The translations under genes were made by a program, and so were the position numbers. A DNA stretch of 64,000 nt. Origin: Aphrophora alni (lineage: Eukaryota > Arthropoda > Insecta > Hemiptera > Aphrophoridae). The stretch is from the NCBI GenBank assembly GCA_963513935.1, contig OY740769.1:33321120-33385119 (forward strand). The letters are read 5' to 3'. Under the pieces are notes generated by a model that ran no database searches, had not been told where the DNA came from, and worked only from the letters and a program-made list of their open reading frames with translations. Below, piece by piece: positions 34,755 to 45,905 of this stretch (positions within the stretch are counted from its first letter, which is position 1; the number at the start of each line of letters is the position of its first letter).

Positions 34755-34982
34755 ATTAAAACCAATTAGAGCTGGTGTCCCGCAAGGCAGCGCACTTGGC
34801 CCAGTACTTTACCTGCTCTACACTAGAGACATACCCAAGTCGGAGGGAGTGGACATTGCAACATTTGCTGATGATACAGCATTGGTGGCAGTGGGAAACT
34901 CTATAGCAGAGTCAACTAGCATCTTGCAGAGAGCTCTGAATGAAGTAAATCACTGGACTAAAAAGTGGAGGGTCTAGCTGAA
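34755..34982 (+). pseudogene. RT-domain fragment, inverted relative to the rest of the copy
   Basis: Plus-strand reading gives GVPQGSALGPVLYLLYTRDI, TFADDTALVAVG and NHWTKKWRV, then an in-frame TAG before LNE. It aligns with residues of about 629-706 of the intact ORF2, including the FADD catalytic pair. It is head-to-head with the minus-strand fragment at 34194-34695. Confidence 0.88.
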
Positions 34983-34989
34983 TGAACAT

Positions 34990-35007
34990 TATATGAAAAA
35001 AATTTAT
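34990..35007. repeat. 18-bp target-site duplication, left copy
   Basis: TATATGAAAAAAATTTAT, identical to 35326-35343. It overlaps the last two bases of the right duplication of the preceding copy. Confidence 0.85.
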
Positions 35008-35325
35008 TATTATTATTATTATTAATTCAATATTACAACTGAGTATGTACCCATATAGCAATTTATACTTCATACTTTTACACTTGTAAGGGATATAACC
35101 CAATGGTTATTCCCTATCACTCTAGTCCATCAGATCTGAAGGCTTCGTCCTCTTCAGTCTTCTCTCCACCCAAGTGACATCCAACAGTCCCTGTACCTCA
35201 TGGTGATCATGTTGAATGATGCGTTGTTTGTGCTTCCTTGCCTGTTTTTTGATTTCATTACTGACTAGGTCTATATGCAGGTCCCTATGTAGATTATCGT
35301 TCCTGATGTACCAGGGTGCATCCAC
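35008..35325 (-). mobile_element. Severely 5'-truncated Jockey-type copy, 318 bp
   Basis: It encodes only the last 67 or so residues of ORF2 (VDAPWYIRNDNLHRD ... LKRTKPSDLMD) within the frame ending at 35122, followed by a 3' region and a tail of ATA/TAA repeats at 35008-35030. The 18-bp perfect duplications on both sides mark a discrete insertion. The 3' region shares an ACAACTGAG word with the copy at 34.1 kb. The upstream part of the open frame (35326-35475) is flanking DNA. Confidence 0.9.
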
Positions 35326-35343
35326 TATATGAAAAAAATTTAT
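35326..35343. repeat. 18-bp target-site duplication, right copy
   Basis: Identical to 34990-35007. It abuts the truncated 5' end of the 318-bp copy. Confidence 0.85.
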
Positions 35344-36184
35344 GGGAGATTTCAAAATGGCTGTCATTTGTGTAGTTACTACTTGTCTAAGCTCTATAGT
35401 GACTCTGAGATTGTGTACAGTTATGTGATAACATTTAATTATATGAGATCTGCAAAACGTTAGAAGAATTCGCATTATTCACGATAGCGTCATCTGCATC
35501 CGAATTTTTAAATTAATTTCTTACTTGGTCGGTCGTAACGCTGAGACAGCCTTCTTTAATACAATCTCCACTTACTTCGACTCCACCTAATGAACCATGT
35601 AGACAAGTATATTTCAATAGACGCGCCACTTGTTCTTTCTAGTGACATAAAATCGACCTAAACATATCTTGTTATTATTTAAATCAAGTTTTAAATTACT
35701 GCAATCAAAATTCATTTATTCCAATAATTTTCTTGTACTTGCGATTTATCACACTGTTTTAGGTTAACAATCTACACATTTCGCCAATTTTATTTTTCAT
35801 TTTCTGTTGAGACAATATTTACGGTTGTTATCGATAAAACCTGAACTGACATTTCTGTAATGATGGTGAACAAAATGTTTTGTTTGGGACCTATTTAGAG
35901 CCGATTTTTAAGAAACACAATTATTGTGTTTTTGTGATAGAGTTTGAATTTATCGATTACTTTACGGATCATTATTAATTAAAAACTTATTTTGAACAAA
36001 ATTGGTGAAACTGTTATTGATAAATTACTCTGATCAGATATACAGACAGACGGGTGCGTGAGGGCAGGTGCATGTTTGTAATTTGTTTTAATTATAGTAT
36101 GTCAATTGCGTACTTTAATCACACCGTAGGGTAGGTGCAGGGTGCATGAGACAAGCAGTAAAGCAGAATGTTTTTATTACATCA
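35344..36184. other. No gene seen
   Basis: AT-rich, containing AAATGGCTGTCATT at about 35355, a word typical of the foldback family. No frame of note. Confidence 0.45.
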
Positions 36185-36395
36185 CATGAGGCTTGATATT
36201 GCCTATCCACGCCTGAGTAACTTTTGCCTCAACTAATGGAATGATCGTAAGTTATTTTAGACTGTTGGAAATTTCCTGGACATAAAATATGGACGCCGTC
36301 CTCATAGTGAGACTTAAATCAGAGGCTATAAAATGTGTCTGGATCATAGTCCTTAGAGTATGTAACATGGGAGGTAAAATTCCCTATATTATAGA
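36185..36395 (+). repeat. Dispersed repeat family E, copy 2
   Basis: ATTGCCTATCCACGCCTGAG, TAACTTTTGCCTCAA, GTGAGACTTAAATC, GCTATAAAATGTGTCTGG and a GGGAGG end are in the same order as at 21346-21500. Here about 35 bp extra separate the blocks. Confidence 0.6.
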
Positions 36396-36431
36396 GGTAT
36401 CATGTATCATACATAGAAAATGTGAAACAAG

Positions 36432-36910
36432 TAGAGTGACAAATTTTGGAAAGTGATTACAGACATCAAAATAAAGAAAAATCCTATAAATATATGTCTA
36501 AAAATATTTCGTTTTGTTTGTCTATCTATCTTAAAAAAAAATCAAGATATAATTCCAGAATGGATTGAGATATATTATTTCAATTACTCAATTAATTAAA
36601 GTCATAATTATGTGTGTTTCAGTTTATATTCTAATAAAATTAACAATTAAAACCCAAACTGTTGTGTATAACCAAAACAAGTATTGTTTTGTGTTGAGAA
36701 AAAGTATACAAAATTCACATCCCCTGACAAAAAATAGGTTGTGCAGGCCTTCGTTTTTTAATCATAAAGAAAAACTAGAGGAAGTTCAATCACATAAACT
36801 GAGTAATAACTTTTCGCAATTTTGTTATAATAATTTTTCTATAATCATCAGACATGTTTTGTAATTGTGTATTAGGATGAACCTACAATATAAATGAAGT
36901 ATCTTAAGGA
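36432..36910 (+). mobile_element. Foldback-family element, partial
   Basis: TA-CAGACATCAAAATAAAG, TCCTATAAATATATGTC and TATTTCGTTTTGTTTGTCTATC match, in order, the left arm of the 23709 element. The plus frame 36565-36864 (99 aa) lies in this region, has no motif I recognise and is probably spurious. The right end was not found. Confidence 0.45.
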
Positions 36911-37475
36911 TCTATTAAATTATTTATATTTAAGTTAAGTTGTATTAAGTGATGATTTTCTGGGGGGGGGGGGAGAGAGAGTTAAAAGGGCTCGATGAGT
37001 GCGAAAGTGTGTGCAATGTGTTTAAATTTTTAAAAAAATTCTTTACTTTAGCACCAGAAATTCAAACAAAGGAATTTTTAGTGCTGTTTATTTAAATCAT
37101 ATCCACCTCCTTCTGACTACTTCCTTTTTATTATTACAGAAATTCAATAAAAGGAATTTTTAGTGCTGTTTATTTACATCATATCCACCCCCTTCTGACT
37201 ACTTCCTTTTTATTATTTTTATTTGTTTCAAAATTTCTTATTATTTTAGGTCTACAAACGAAGAACGAGTATAATTGCAAGAATATTATTTTTGCTTAAT
37301 TATTAATTAAATATATTTTAGATCTATTAAATTATTTAAAACAATTTGAATTAACTTTTGAGCTGGATTTTTTGAGTTAAAGGTGCTGGGTGAGTAAGAA
37401 AGTTTATGCAATGTTTATGATTTTTATTTCTTTACGTTATCACCAGAAATTTAACAGAAGCGATTTTTAGTAACA
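36911..37475 (+). repeat. Two-scale tandem duplication
   Basis: CTATTAAATTATTTA near 36912 recurs near 37323, followed in both by a G/T-rich stretch, GTGAAAG or GAAAG, a GCAATGT word and CACCAGAAATT, giving a duplicated unit of about 410 bp. Inside the first unit, 37056-37137 is repeated at 37138-37219 (82 bp, about 4 mismatches). Parts match family D (GAGAAAGTTTGTGCAATG at 13173). Confidence 0.75.
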
Positions 37476-38269
37476 ATTCGTCCATACGCACAAGTAAAAT
37501 CCATTCGGGCTTGATTGCTCTGTGTCTAGAGCAAAAGTGTATTTAACTTTTAAATTAATTTATAGTTTGATTATTAACTGCATCAATCAAGTATTTTAGT
37601 TTGTATTTGTAAGGTATTTATTAAAGAAATGAAGATAAAATGTTTTTAATAACATTAAAATAAATATGCATCATAAATAACCCCGTCAGCTGCATGTCTA
37701 GTTTTTAAATTGTTTATTTTTAACCTTGTTAACTTTGACACTTATAGCTAAATTACTCTATGATATTTATCTAAATTGGTTTTGAACTAGTGTCTGGAAT
37801 AGAGAGTATTGCAGATATGGACAATTATACGGTTTTAAAAACATAATACGGGCAGATAAGGGCGATCAGAACGTTGAATTAACATAGTTAATTGAATGAA
37901 ATCCACTTTTGGTATAACAAGCAAATAAACTAGGGTTATTAGTGTGAAAAAGGCGGACAAATAAGACGTCTGAAGGCAGTTAGTTTTACTATTTGAATAT
38001 CAATTTATCGTAACTAATTGATGGTGTAGATGGTGTAATGCAGACTACAAAAAATAAATATGTAAAATATTATATGGGTTGTTATGAATTACGGATATAG
38101 AAATGGAACCGCTTTCGTGGAATCGCTCAAACAATGAAATGTGTGTTGATCTTAGTTTTTTTTTGCATTAAATTCTGCTTACTGAATACAGTGTGATCAC
38201 AAAGTTTCAGGCCGTTTTCTATTATTTTCTTATATATATATTATATATATGGTGTATAAATGAGTCAAA
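37476..38269. other. No gene seen
   Basis: AT-rich, with a short (TA)n at 38231-38250. No open frames over 60 codons. Confidence 0.5.
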
Positions 38270-38720
38270 CAATCGATTTTGATTTTTTTGCGAGTATATC
38301 GGTTTTAAGGTCTTCTGAGTTAAAAAAAAGGGTTTTGGAATTATGTCTGTCTGTCGTTTGTCGTCTGTGCTCTACAGTACAACCGAGTAGAGAGATGCAT
38401 ATTTTTTTACGAGTTTCTATTTTTCTTCTTTTTTCCGATAATTAACCACGGAAAAAATAATTTATAGATTTATTTAAAATTTAGGAATAAGATTTATTAG
38501 CGAGAAAAATAAAACTAAAGAGAAGCTTGAGAAGTTTCTCAAATTAGGGTATGAAATGAAATCGTTTATTCCTTATTCTATTTTTACAATATAATTCTTG
38601 TTTGTAATAGCTAGGAATAACTTCATCCATCATATCCAGTAGTGTGGTTTGCTCAATTATATTCTCCAAGGACCCAAACACAACTTATTGGTCGCCATCT
38701 CTCAAAAACGTCGGTTCGTG
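38270..38720 (+). repeat. Dispersed repeat family D, partial copy
   Basis: TCTGTGCTCTACAGTACAAC followed by CGAGTAGAGAG matches 3794-3823 and 44729-44745. The frame 38260-38445 (61 aa) spans it and has no motif. Confidence 0.4.
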
Positions 38721-39704
38721 AGCTAAAAGACAAAAAATTGGCGTAAGACCACGAATAAAATATAAAAGAAGTGAAATGTGAAGGTTAATAAAACAATCCC
38801 GTTCGACGACAAACAGATTTTAAGTTCGAACTTAGTTTTACAAAATTTATGAAGTAAACTCGCAAAATTTTTTATTATGTCGACAATTTTTCTGTAATCT
38901 CATGGTTGTCGAACTTATACAGTATCAAGTGTAGCGTTGTCATTACAGTTCAAGAAAACGTTTATAACCATAATATTGTATGTAAAATGAGTGGGGGGGG
39001 GATTCGTAAAGTTAGATAATAAATGAGTCGACACATTGCCAGACTTTGCTGATCTATTACACGATGATAAAACATAACATAACCTAATATAATCATATCA
39101 ATAAAATAGTTCCGAGTTCTCTTACTCACTTTTATTGTTTTTTATCAATCACTTCACTACATAGCAACGCGGGATCACTATTAGTACAAGCTGATAGATA
39201 ATATGTTTTATTTGTCGACCTCGCGAAGTTTTTTCTTATGATTTTACAGTCGTAATTCCTACCAAGAGACATATTTAATTTACAAAAATGTCTTCGTATG
39301 AGAGCACTTTAGTTAACAAGTTGACATCGTCAAACTTATGAAAGAAACATTTATAAAGTCGACATTACTGAAAAGAGATGCGTTCAATCGACACAATTCT
39401 AAAGATTTATAGTCCCAATACTTTTAGAAAAAAAGTTTCTCGTTTTGATGTTTTATGTATCGATCTTATAACATGTACTTGATAATTCATAAATATTAAT
39501 GAATGTTACAATGAGTACTTACTGGTGTTTTTTATTTGATTTTTTACTATTTAAAAAACTCTCGTTTCGAAACTTTCAGGGATATACCAACGTAAGGCAT
39601 TACGTTTTTTGGCGAACTTTTGGAAAAATGCATCTAAAAATTAATAAGCCTCATTTAATACATCTAATCTATTACCTTCTACTGGATAACTACGAGATAG
39701 TTTT
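38721..39704. other. No gene seen
   Basis: AT-rich. A 9-nt G run lies at 38992-39000. The frame 39499-39711 (70 aa) lacks recognisable motifs. Confidence 0.45.
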
Positions 39705-39745
39705 TTGTTAAAGACTACAAACCCTTTGGTCATTATCGCCTGTGC
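39705..39745 (+). mobile_element. Family A fragment (5' end only)
   Basis: GTTAAAGACTACAAACCC then TTTGGTCATTATCGCC matches the first block of the other family A copies. The similarity ends abruptly at about 39746. Confidence 0.35.
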
Positions 39746-41139
39746 GAAAGAAACCAGCAATGCCACCCTTTACGAAGCGGTAGATTCAGAGACGGAAATT
39801 TAAGTGTCTTGAAACCAATAATTCATTGAGGGTGTCTTTCAATTAGATCCTGTCTTATCTCCCTCTAACATACAACCCCCCTTTAGCTAATGGCTAATTA
39901 AGATAAACGAAGTTGCAGTAGCGATTTTGTACTAATAGGAGAAAACCGCTTTACACACCCGCCTTGTGCTATTTAGACGTTTGGGGGTTGTTTCCAAGCT
40001 TAGCAGTTTTTGTGTAGACCATTTATTTGTTTTATAAAGATGTGATTTAGTGAAGATAATTACGAAACTTTCAATAAATTCACTCATTATTACAATGTTT
40101 TTATTAATTTATATCATTCCATAACTCTGCTTCAAAATCAATAGATGGTGGATATTATCTCATTTCATGAATATTCTCTGGCGGCAGTTTTTGGGGAACA
40201 GTAGAAGAGAAAATTGAATGTCTTCTAGAAATGTAGACTATTTAAAAATAAGTGCGATATAAAATGAAATTTTAATAAAATGTGAATGTTTATGATGTGT
40301 CGATCTGTACGCCAAATACACTTTTGATTAGATTTGAAGTGTTGGTTTGCTTCCAAGATTAGTTTTCATAAATTCCATATAACTATTGTGCTGTTTTTTT
40401 TATATATTATTAATAATAGGTTATTTTACATCTTTAAGAGATAAAATTTAGCAATTAAATGGTTAAACCAAATGTTTAAAGATGATTTATAGTTTTATTT
40501 CCGTGTTTAGATGTTAAAATCAACATTTGAGAGAAAATTAAAACGTGAAGATGTACTTGCAATTAGCAAAGTTAGTTCAAGCTTAGAGCTCAGTGCATAA
40601 GATACATAATTTTATTTTTTTTTTTTTATTTTTTATTATTATCAGAAGCGTTGTAACCATATAAAACTGCAAATTACATTTAATTAACTTTGTTTGCTAC
40701 CACAATAATACTTCTATCAGGGTGGTTCACAAAGAAATTTCCAAAACCCGTTGGTAATTGTATATTTCATCACTAGGACCACAAGTACAGCTTTTCAATA
40801 CAAGATCAAGTTTAACGGTTGAGACAGAGCCGAGGCCGGAAAGTGAGCGAGGATCGAAAAGCTTCTTTTCTTTCGGTCCAAGATGAACTATATTTTTCGT
40901 TATACTGCAAATAATATTAGAAAACAATTTCACAAAAACTAAAATGTTATAATGTATTTACATTCTAATTAATTGTAACAGCTGTTTTAACGGTTATTTA
41001 CAACCGTTAATTAATTCGTATAAACGAAGTAACAGCTGATAACCTCGACCTCAGCTGATGTTTTTAGGTCCTAGGACTAAAAAGAACAACTTTATCATCT
41101 CAATGTATGTATTAAAAACAGCTGTTTTTGAAGCAGTAT
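39746..41139. other. No gene seen
   Basis: Includes a T run at 40614-40636 and a GC-richer segment near 40800-40870 inside a 68-aa minus frame without motifs. An AACGGTTATTTACAACCGTT self-complementary word lies at 40989-41008. Confidence 0.45.
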
Positions 41140-42060
41140 AACGAAAAAATATTTTTAAAGTTCATACAGGCTAAACCTAGAGCCGAAAACGCATGGTTTC
41201 CCGTTTATTGGTCATTTTGTTAAAAAAAGTGGGGGATATAAATATGATATTCAGTTCAGATTTGGTATACGTATTTCTTATGTTACGTTTTACAAGTATA
41301 CCAAAATAAGTCTTTATATTTTATATATTCAAAATGGCGGCAGTGTGAAATATTCAAAGTCGAATATTTCGAAAACAATTAACTTTATGAAACCATTTAG
41401 AAGAGAGAAAATAATTTCCTCTTTTAACAACAAGCAAAATGATAATTGTTATTTTTTGTGTAGATCAAAGGATAACCGAATTATCAACAAAAAATAATTT
41501 CTTGTTAATTATCTAAAATTCCAAGATAAGCCTAAAAACAAAAATAAAATATCGATAATTTTAATTACTAATCTTTTTTTAGATCTTATAAATAAACGAT
41601 TCATTTTATTAGAAATTGAGATTCGGAGATTTGAATACGTTAAAACAAACTGAAAGCAGTTTTAATACTGTGGAAAATATTTACCCTTACAAAGAAATTA
41701 AATTTGTTTTTTGTTAATAACTCAGTTATCCTATGACCGGAAAAAAACAGGTTCGCTTACTGTTAAATATTTTGTAAAATAATTTGTCGCTTGTAAATTT
41801 TCTGAAAGTTAACCGTTTGGAGTATTCAAAATTAAGTATTTTAAACTGTCGCCTTTTTTAAAATACGGTAAATAAAATCATTGCTTATGTGTGAAACGTA
41901 ATATAAAAAATGTGTGTACCAAATTTGAACTTAATGCCTTATATATTTCCAAAAGTTTTAATTTTTTTAAATTGTAAAAAAAAACTAAATTTTGTGTAGT
42001 CTGAAAACTAAACGCTTTCGGATCTATGTTTGTATGAACTTTTAACTTGATTTTATTTTT
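41140..42060. mobile_element. Large inverted repeat, foldback family, arms about 400 bp
   Basis: Left arm (about 41140-41560): AAAGTTCATACAGGC, GCCGAAAACGC, TTTGGTATACGTATT, GTTACGTTTTACAAG, AAATGGCGGCAGTGTG and GGATAACCGAATTATCAAC. The reverse complement of the right arm (about 42060-41600) gives AAAGTTCATACAAACATAG, CCGAAAGCG, TTTGGTACACACATT, TTACGTTTCACACAT, GGCGACAGT and GGATAACTGAGTTATTAAC in the same order. The spacer is short, near 41580. No protein is encoded. It matches elements at 16785 and 51500 but is larger than the one at 23709. Confidence 0.75.
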
Positions 42061-42072
42061 CCGTTATTTTAA

Positions 42073-42574
42073 TGCGTTCTTAAATACTACGTTCTTCCGT
42101 TCTTAAATACTACGTTCTTCCGTTCTTAAATACTACGTTCTTCCGTTCTTAAATACTACGTTCTCCTGTTCTTAAATACTACGTTCTCCTGTTCTTAAAT
42201 ACTACGTTCTTCCGTTCTTAAATACTACGTTCTCCTGTTCTTAAACACTACGTTCTTCCGTTCTTAAATACTACGTTCTTCCGTTCTTAAATACTACGTT
42301 CTGCCGTTCTTAAATACTACGTTCTTCCGTTCTAAAATACTACGTTCTTCCGTTCTTAAATACTACGTTCTTCCGTTCTTAAATACTACGTTCTCCTGTT
42401 CTTAAATACTACGTTCTCCTGTTCTTAAATACTACGTTCTTCCGTTCTTAAATACTACGTTCTCCTGTTCTTAAACACTACGTTCTTCTGTTCTTAAATA
42501 CTACGTTCTTCCGTTCTTAAATACTACGTTCTTCCGTTCTAAAATACTACGTTCTTCCGTTCTTAAATACTACG
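42073..42574 (+). repeat. 23-bp minisatellite, about 22 units, with 230-bp higher-order period
   Basis: Unit TTCTTAAATACTACG plus TTCTTCCG or TTCTCCTG, strictly 23 bp. The AAACAC variant at 42243 and 42473 is 230 bp apart (10 units), with the same run of CCTG and CCG variants before each, so a block of about ten units was duplicated. The TAAAA variant is spaced 207 bp (9 units), implying one unit was lost. There are no spacers, so it is not a CRISPR. Confidence 0.95.
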
Positions 42575-42904
42575 GTAATGTAAGAACATAACAAAATTAT
42601 TCATGTTGGGTAATTGTATGTATTCATGGTGTTTAAGTATTGTATGCATATTATTTCATAAACACGATAGAAACATTTCTAGATACTTTGTGGAGGGAAA
42701 GTTACCGTCAAGTCGAGCTGTATATGGTTAGTTATTTGGTGTTACTTTTAAATTCTTCGTAGATTTTATTTAAAATTAAATTGAAGCATATTCTCTACTA
42801 CGTGAATCTTTCAACTGTACTACATGGCGAAACTTCTTTAAAACCAAGATTTAAGTTCTTTGTTATAAATAAGTTTAATAATTGTGTATTTTATTTGAGG
42901 AAGA
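42575..42904. other. No gene seen
   Basis: AT-rich spacer between the minisatellite and a family C copy. Confidence 0.5.
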
Positions 42905-43600
42905 CAAATCAATACACCTAAGTTGATAGGCGTCATCATGGAACTTACCCAGCCCTATCATACAATGTAATACCCGTAAATATGATCAGATCCTCAAAAT
43001 GTAATGTCCAAAGTTAGTTTCCTTGGACTTTGTAGACAATTTTAATTTGTATTGATAGATGAAGGAGTCTTACCCAGTGTGCGTAAAGTAAGTTTCTTTA
43101 AAACAGTTGTTACACAGGTTTTCTGTAACTCGTGATTGTGTATGTTACTACTTTCTTGGCGTTGGCGAGGCTCGTAGATCGCCATATGTTATAAAGTCTC
43201 CGTTCGCTTAGCTCATGTCTGTGACTCGGCCCTGCTGGATCTCGTTATTGTAGAAATATCACACTATTTTGGGAGGTCATAGTTCGAAATTACATTTTTG
43301 ACACTAAACTTTGCTACTTGTCATAATAAAGAGATGGGGTTGTGACCATTACTGCAAGTTTGTATTTAATTTAGTGTGTAATAAGTTGAATACCATGCGC
43401 GATATGAAGTAAAAACTGTTCGTAGACGCCATTTTGTCGTTTTCAATGAAATGTTTTTGAATTTCATTAGAGTTACATATGAGCACACTGTACCAAATTG
43501 AAGTTCTTATTTTAAATTGCGTGGCCGCTGTCGTTCTTATCTACAACGACGGACGGACGGCATGTTGAAAATCACTGTTTCCTGAAACTATCAGTCATAA
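42905..43600 (-). repeat. Dispersed repeat family C, copy 3
   Basis: On the minus strand it runs CATGCCGTCCGTCCGTCG, AATTTGGTACAGTGTGC, ACAAAATGGCGTC, then later AACCTGTGTAACAACTG, ACTGGGTAAGACTCC, AAGTCCAAGGAAACTAAC, GGATCTGATC, TTGTATGATAGGGCTGGG and GCCTATCAACTT. These are the same blocks in the same order as 55.6-56.17 kb and partly 50.22-50.44 kb. The TGTCTGTC/CCGTCCGTC-rich head is tandem-like. Confidence 0.6.
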
Positions 43601-44550
43601 AAACGTAAATTGAAATTTTTGCTAAATACCAAAGTCACCATATACTGGGTAAGTAAAACACATAAAACAAAGAACACACACGAAAATCTCAAAAGGATTT
43701 CGTGAACAAATAAATGTGGAGATTTATTGATAAACCAAGAGAAACTTGCTTCATAATAGTTCAAATTATAGCTTTTAGAAAAGTTATGATTCTGTTTAAG
43801 GTGTTCATCTATATGAAACTTTGTATAAATTATGATTCAATGACGTCCTCTAAGATTTGATCTGTATATTTAATCACTAAACTAATTTAAAACGTGGTTC
43901 GTTCTATTCAGGCAACAGCTGTCTGTAGATTCCAAATAAACGTGTTAATGTGACAGCTGTTCTCAACCAAAGCCAATAACCGGAACAAATCGTCAGTTAA
44001 AAAATCCTTATTTAGTCCAGAACGGATATTTAAATTTTAATAAAACATAAACGGGCCACACGCTTTCTCAGACTGGTAAATGGTCTGCCTACAAACGGTA
44101 CACATGGTCAAATTTGAAATTTTACGTAATAGTGTTTTATTGAAATCGTATTTAAAGGTACATTTTTGGATTTTTTGACATTATTACAGAATTGATTTTT
44201 TTTATCGCAATTTTTTACGCTGATTTAAATTAAAAATTTCTTCAAATTTTAACAACATTTTAGGAAATTCGGTAAAGATTGCTTTGAGCAATTTTTGCTT
44301 TTTTGGTTTTGTGTTTTTAACGTTTTCACTTATATGTAGTGTGTGATGGATTAAAAACCCTGTGTCGTGTTATTCGCTGTAACAGTTTTGAGGTCTACTG
44401 AATCCAGAAAAATGGTTTTAGGAATGATGGGAGTGCAGAACAGACATTCATAGTAACATCATACATGGTGGAAAAACTTTGGTTTTTTTTAACATGTGTC
44501 GTGTTGTATTTTAAACAAAGTAACGAAGCTCAATAGCTGATGGAAGAAAC
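43601..44550. other. No gene seen
   Basis: AT-rich; no frame over 60 codons. ACAGCTGT palindromic words occur at about 43916 and 43954. Confidence 0.5.
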
Positions 44551-44583
44551 CTAATGATGACAATTTAATTGTCGAAACCGGTA
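44551..44583 (+). ncRNA. Hammerhead-core-like hairpin 5
   Basis: CTAATGA, T, perfect 6-bp stem GACAAT / ATTGTC with TTA loop, then GAAAC, CG, GTA. It differs from the CUGANGA core by one base (G to A), a change expected to abolish cleavage. The arrangement GAAAC-NN-GTH is retained. Confidence 0.35.
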
Positions 44584-44689
44584 ATTTTAATTTCAAAATA
44601 GCATTTTAGACAGACCTAAGAAAAGGTAAGAATAGATAATAGATAACATTTATAATACAATCCTAGTGGTCTACAATTGTTATGTTGTT
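44584..44689. other. Short spacer
   Basis: Nothing recognised. Confidence 0.4.
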
Positions 44690-44778
44690 AAAAAAAGATG
44701 GGTCGTCTGCGTTTTGTGCATTCTTTACAGTTCAAACGAGTGGAACAATCTAAATAAAATTTGATATGTGGGGACACT

Positions 44779-45466
44779 TTGGCCATGTGGAGATAAGAGT
44801 AAGAGACAGGGGATTTGGCGGAGCCGCCGACAGGCAATCCATTTACTACCCTTCTGCTCACATTACCTCACAGTTCGGCATTACTAAAAACAAATGAATT
44901 ATTTATATTTGGTTTTTGAATTTATTAAAAAAATGTTTCTGTCCAACAATAAGCTCACCAATCATTACGTAAATTCTTAAACATTACGTATACAAATAAT
45001 GTACGAGTGCAGTGTTTTTAATGGGATATCAAATAAAATGACGTAATATAACAGAATATATTTTATATTACAGCATTTTGTTTCTTTATATTATATTAGA
45101 AATGTTTTAGCCGGCGTGTACAATCGAAGTTTCTGAAAACTCGAAGGTTGAAGTAAATAAATTTTTGAAAATATTAACGCATAAACTATCATCCAGACAT
45201 GCTTTCATGAATAAAGTTATTTATAGTTTGTAAATCAATTTTCATATGAGCATTTTTAACTAAGGATATAAACGTGATTGTAGGAGAAAACTATTAATAA
45301 ATAAATATCACTCTTAGATATACGCTCACTCTCAAGGTAGTTATGAGAATATAGACAGACAGTGGTTGTGAAATAATGTTTTTATGCAGGATAGTACGCA
45401 GTAGGCGGGCGAAATGAATAGTAGCAGGCTCCGCCAATTTGGCTGCCTCTTACACTATCTCCTATA
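44779..45466. mobile_element. TIR-bearing element (about 690 bp) nested in family D
   Basis: The left end GGAGATAAGAGTAAGAGACA followed by GATTTGGCGGAGCC is mirrored at the right end, whose reverse complement reads GGAGATAGTGTAAGAGGCAG then AAATTGGCGGAGCC. The inverted repeats are about 40 bp. The interior is AT-rich with no frame over 60 codons, so it is non-autonomous. No certain target-site duplication was found. Confidence 0.6.
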
Positions 45467-45848
45467 AGAATAAATCAAAATATTACGAGTTTCTCACAAT
45501 TGGCTCTAAAGATTTTCATGAAATTTTGGTCAAGTTTAGTCGCTAAGGGTTGAACCTAAACGTATCTCTCTAAAAATACTTGAGTTATCGGTAAAGAAAA
45601 CAGAATGGCCATATCACACAAGACGTAATTTTTCAAAATCGGTTTTACGAATATCGTTCATATTTTAGTAAAAATGTAAAGATTAATGACACATACCTGT
45701 GCGCAATATCGTAAGTAAAAAAAAAAAAAATACGGTTCAGGAATAATTGACAAAAAAATTAAAATTATTCTTGACTGCCGTAAAATATTGATTTGAATAA
45801 AATACGATTCACGCTGAGAACACTTTTAAGGTACAAGCGAAGCATAAA

Positions 45849-45849
<1 letters not shown>

Positions 45850-45904
<55 letters not shown>
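45850..45904. repeat. (TA)n microsatellite
   Basis: About 54 bp of alternating TA. A 71-aa frame across it with Tyr-Ile repeats (45793-46008) is an artefact. Confidence 0.97.

Positions 45905-45905
<1 letters not shown>

Larger units (their letters stand above)
34050..34991. mobile_element. 5'-inverted, truncated Jockey-type copy (twin-priming-like)
   Basis: The minus-strand part (about 34060-34695) encodes the ORF2 C-terminal region, with a 95-residue frame ending at 34194 (APWYIRN, LKRTKPADLT) and a tail of TAAA repeats at its 3' end. The plus-strand part (about 34755-34982) encodes the RT block GVPQGSALGP and TFADDTA, ending KKWRV then a stop. The two parts are adjacent segments of ORF2 in opposite orientation, as left by twin priming. 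TGAACATTA at 34050-34058 and 34983-34991 is a candidate 9-bp target-site duplication. The copy is diverged from the 28.2-kb element and dead. Confidence 0.8.

Noticed and set aside
35122..35475. 117-aa minus-strand gene
   Set aside because: The part above 35325 is flanking DNA outside an 18-bp target-site duplication. Only the C-terminal LINE fragment is real.
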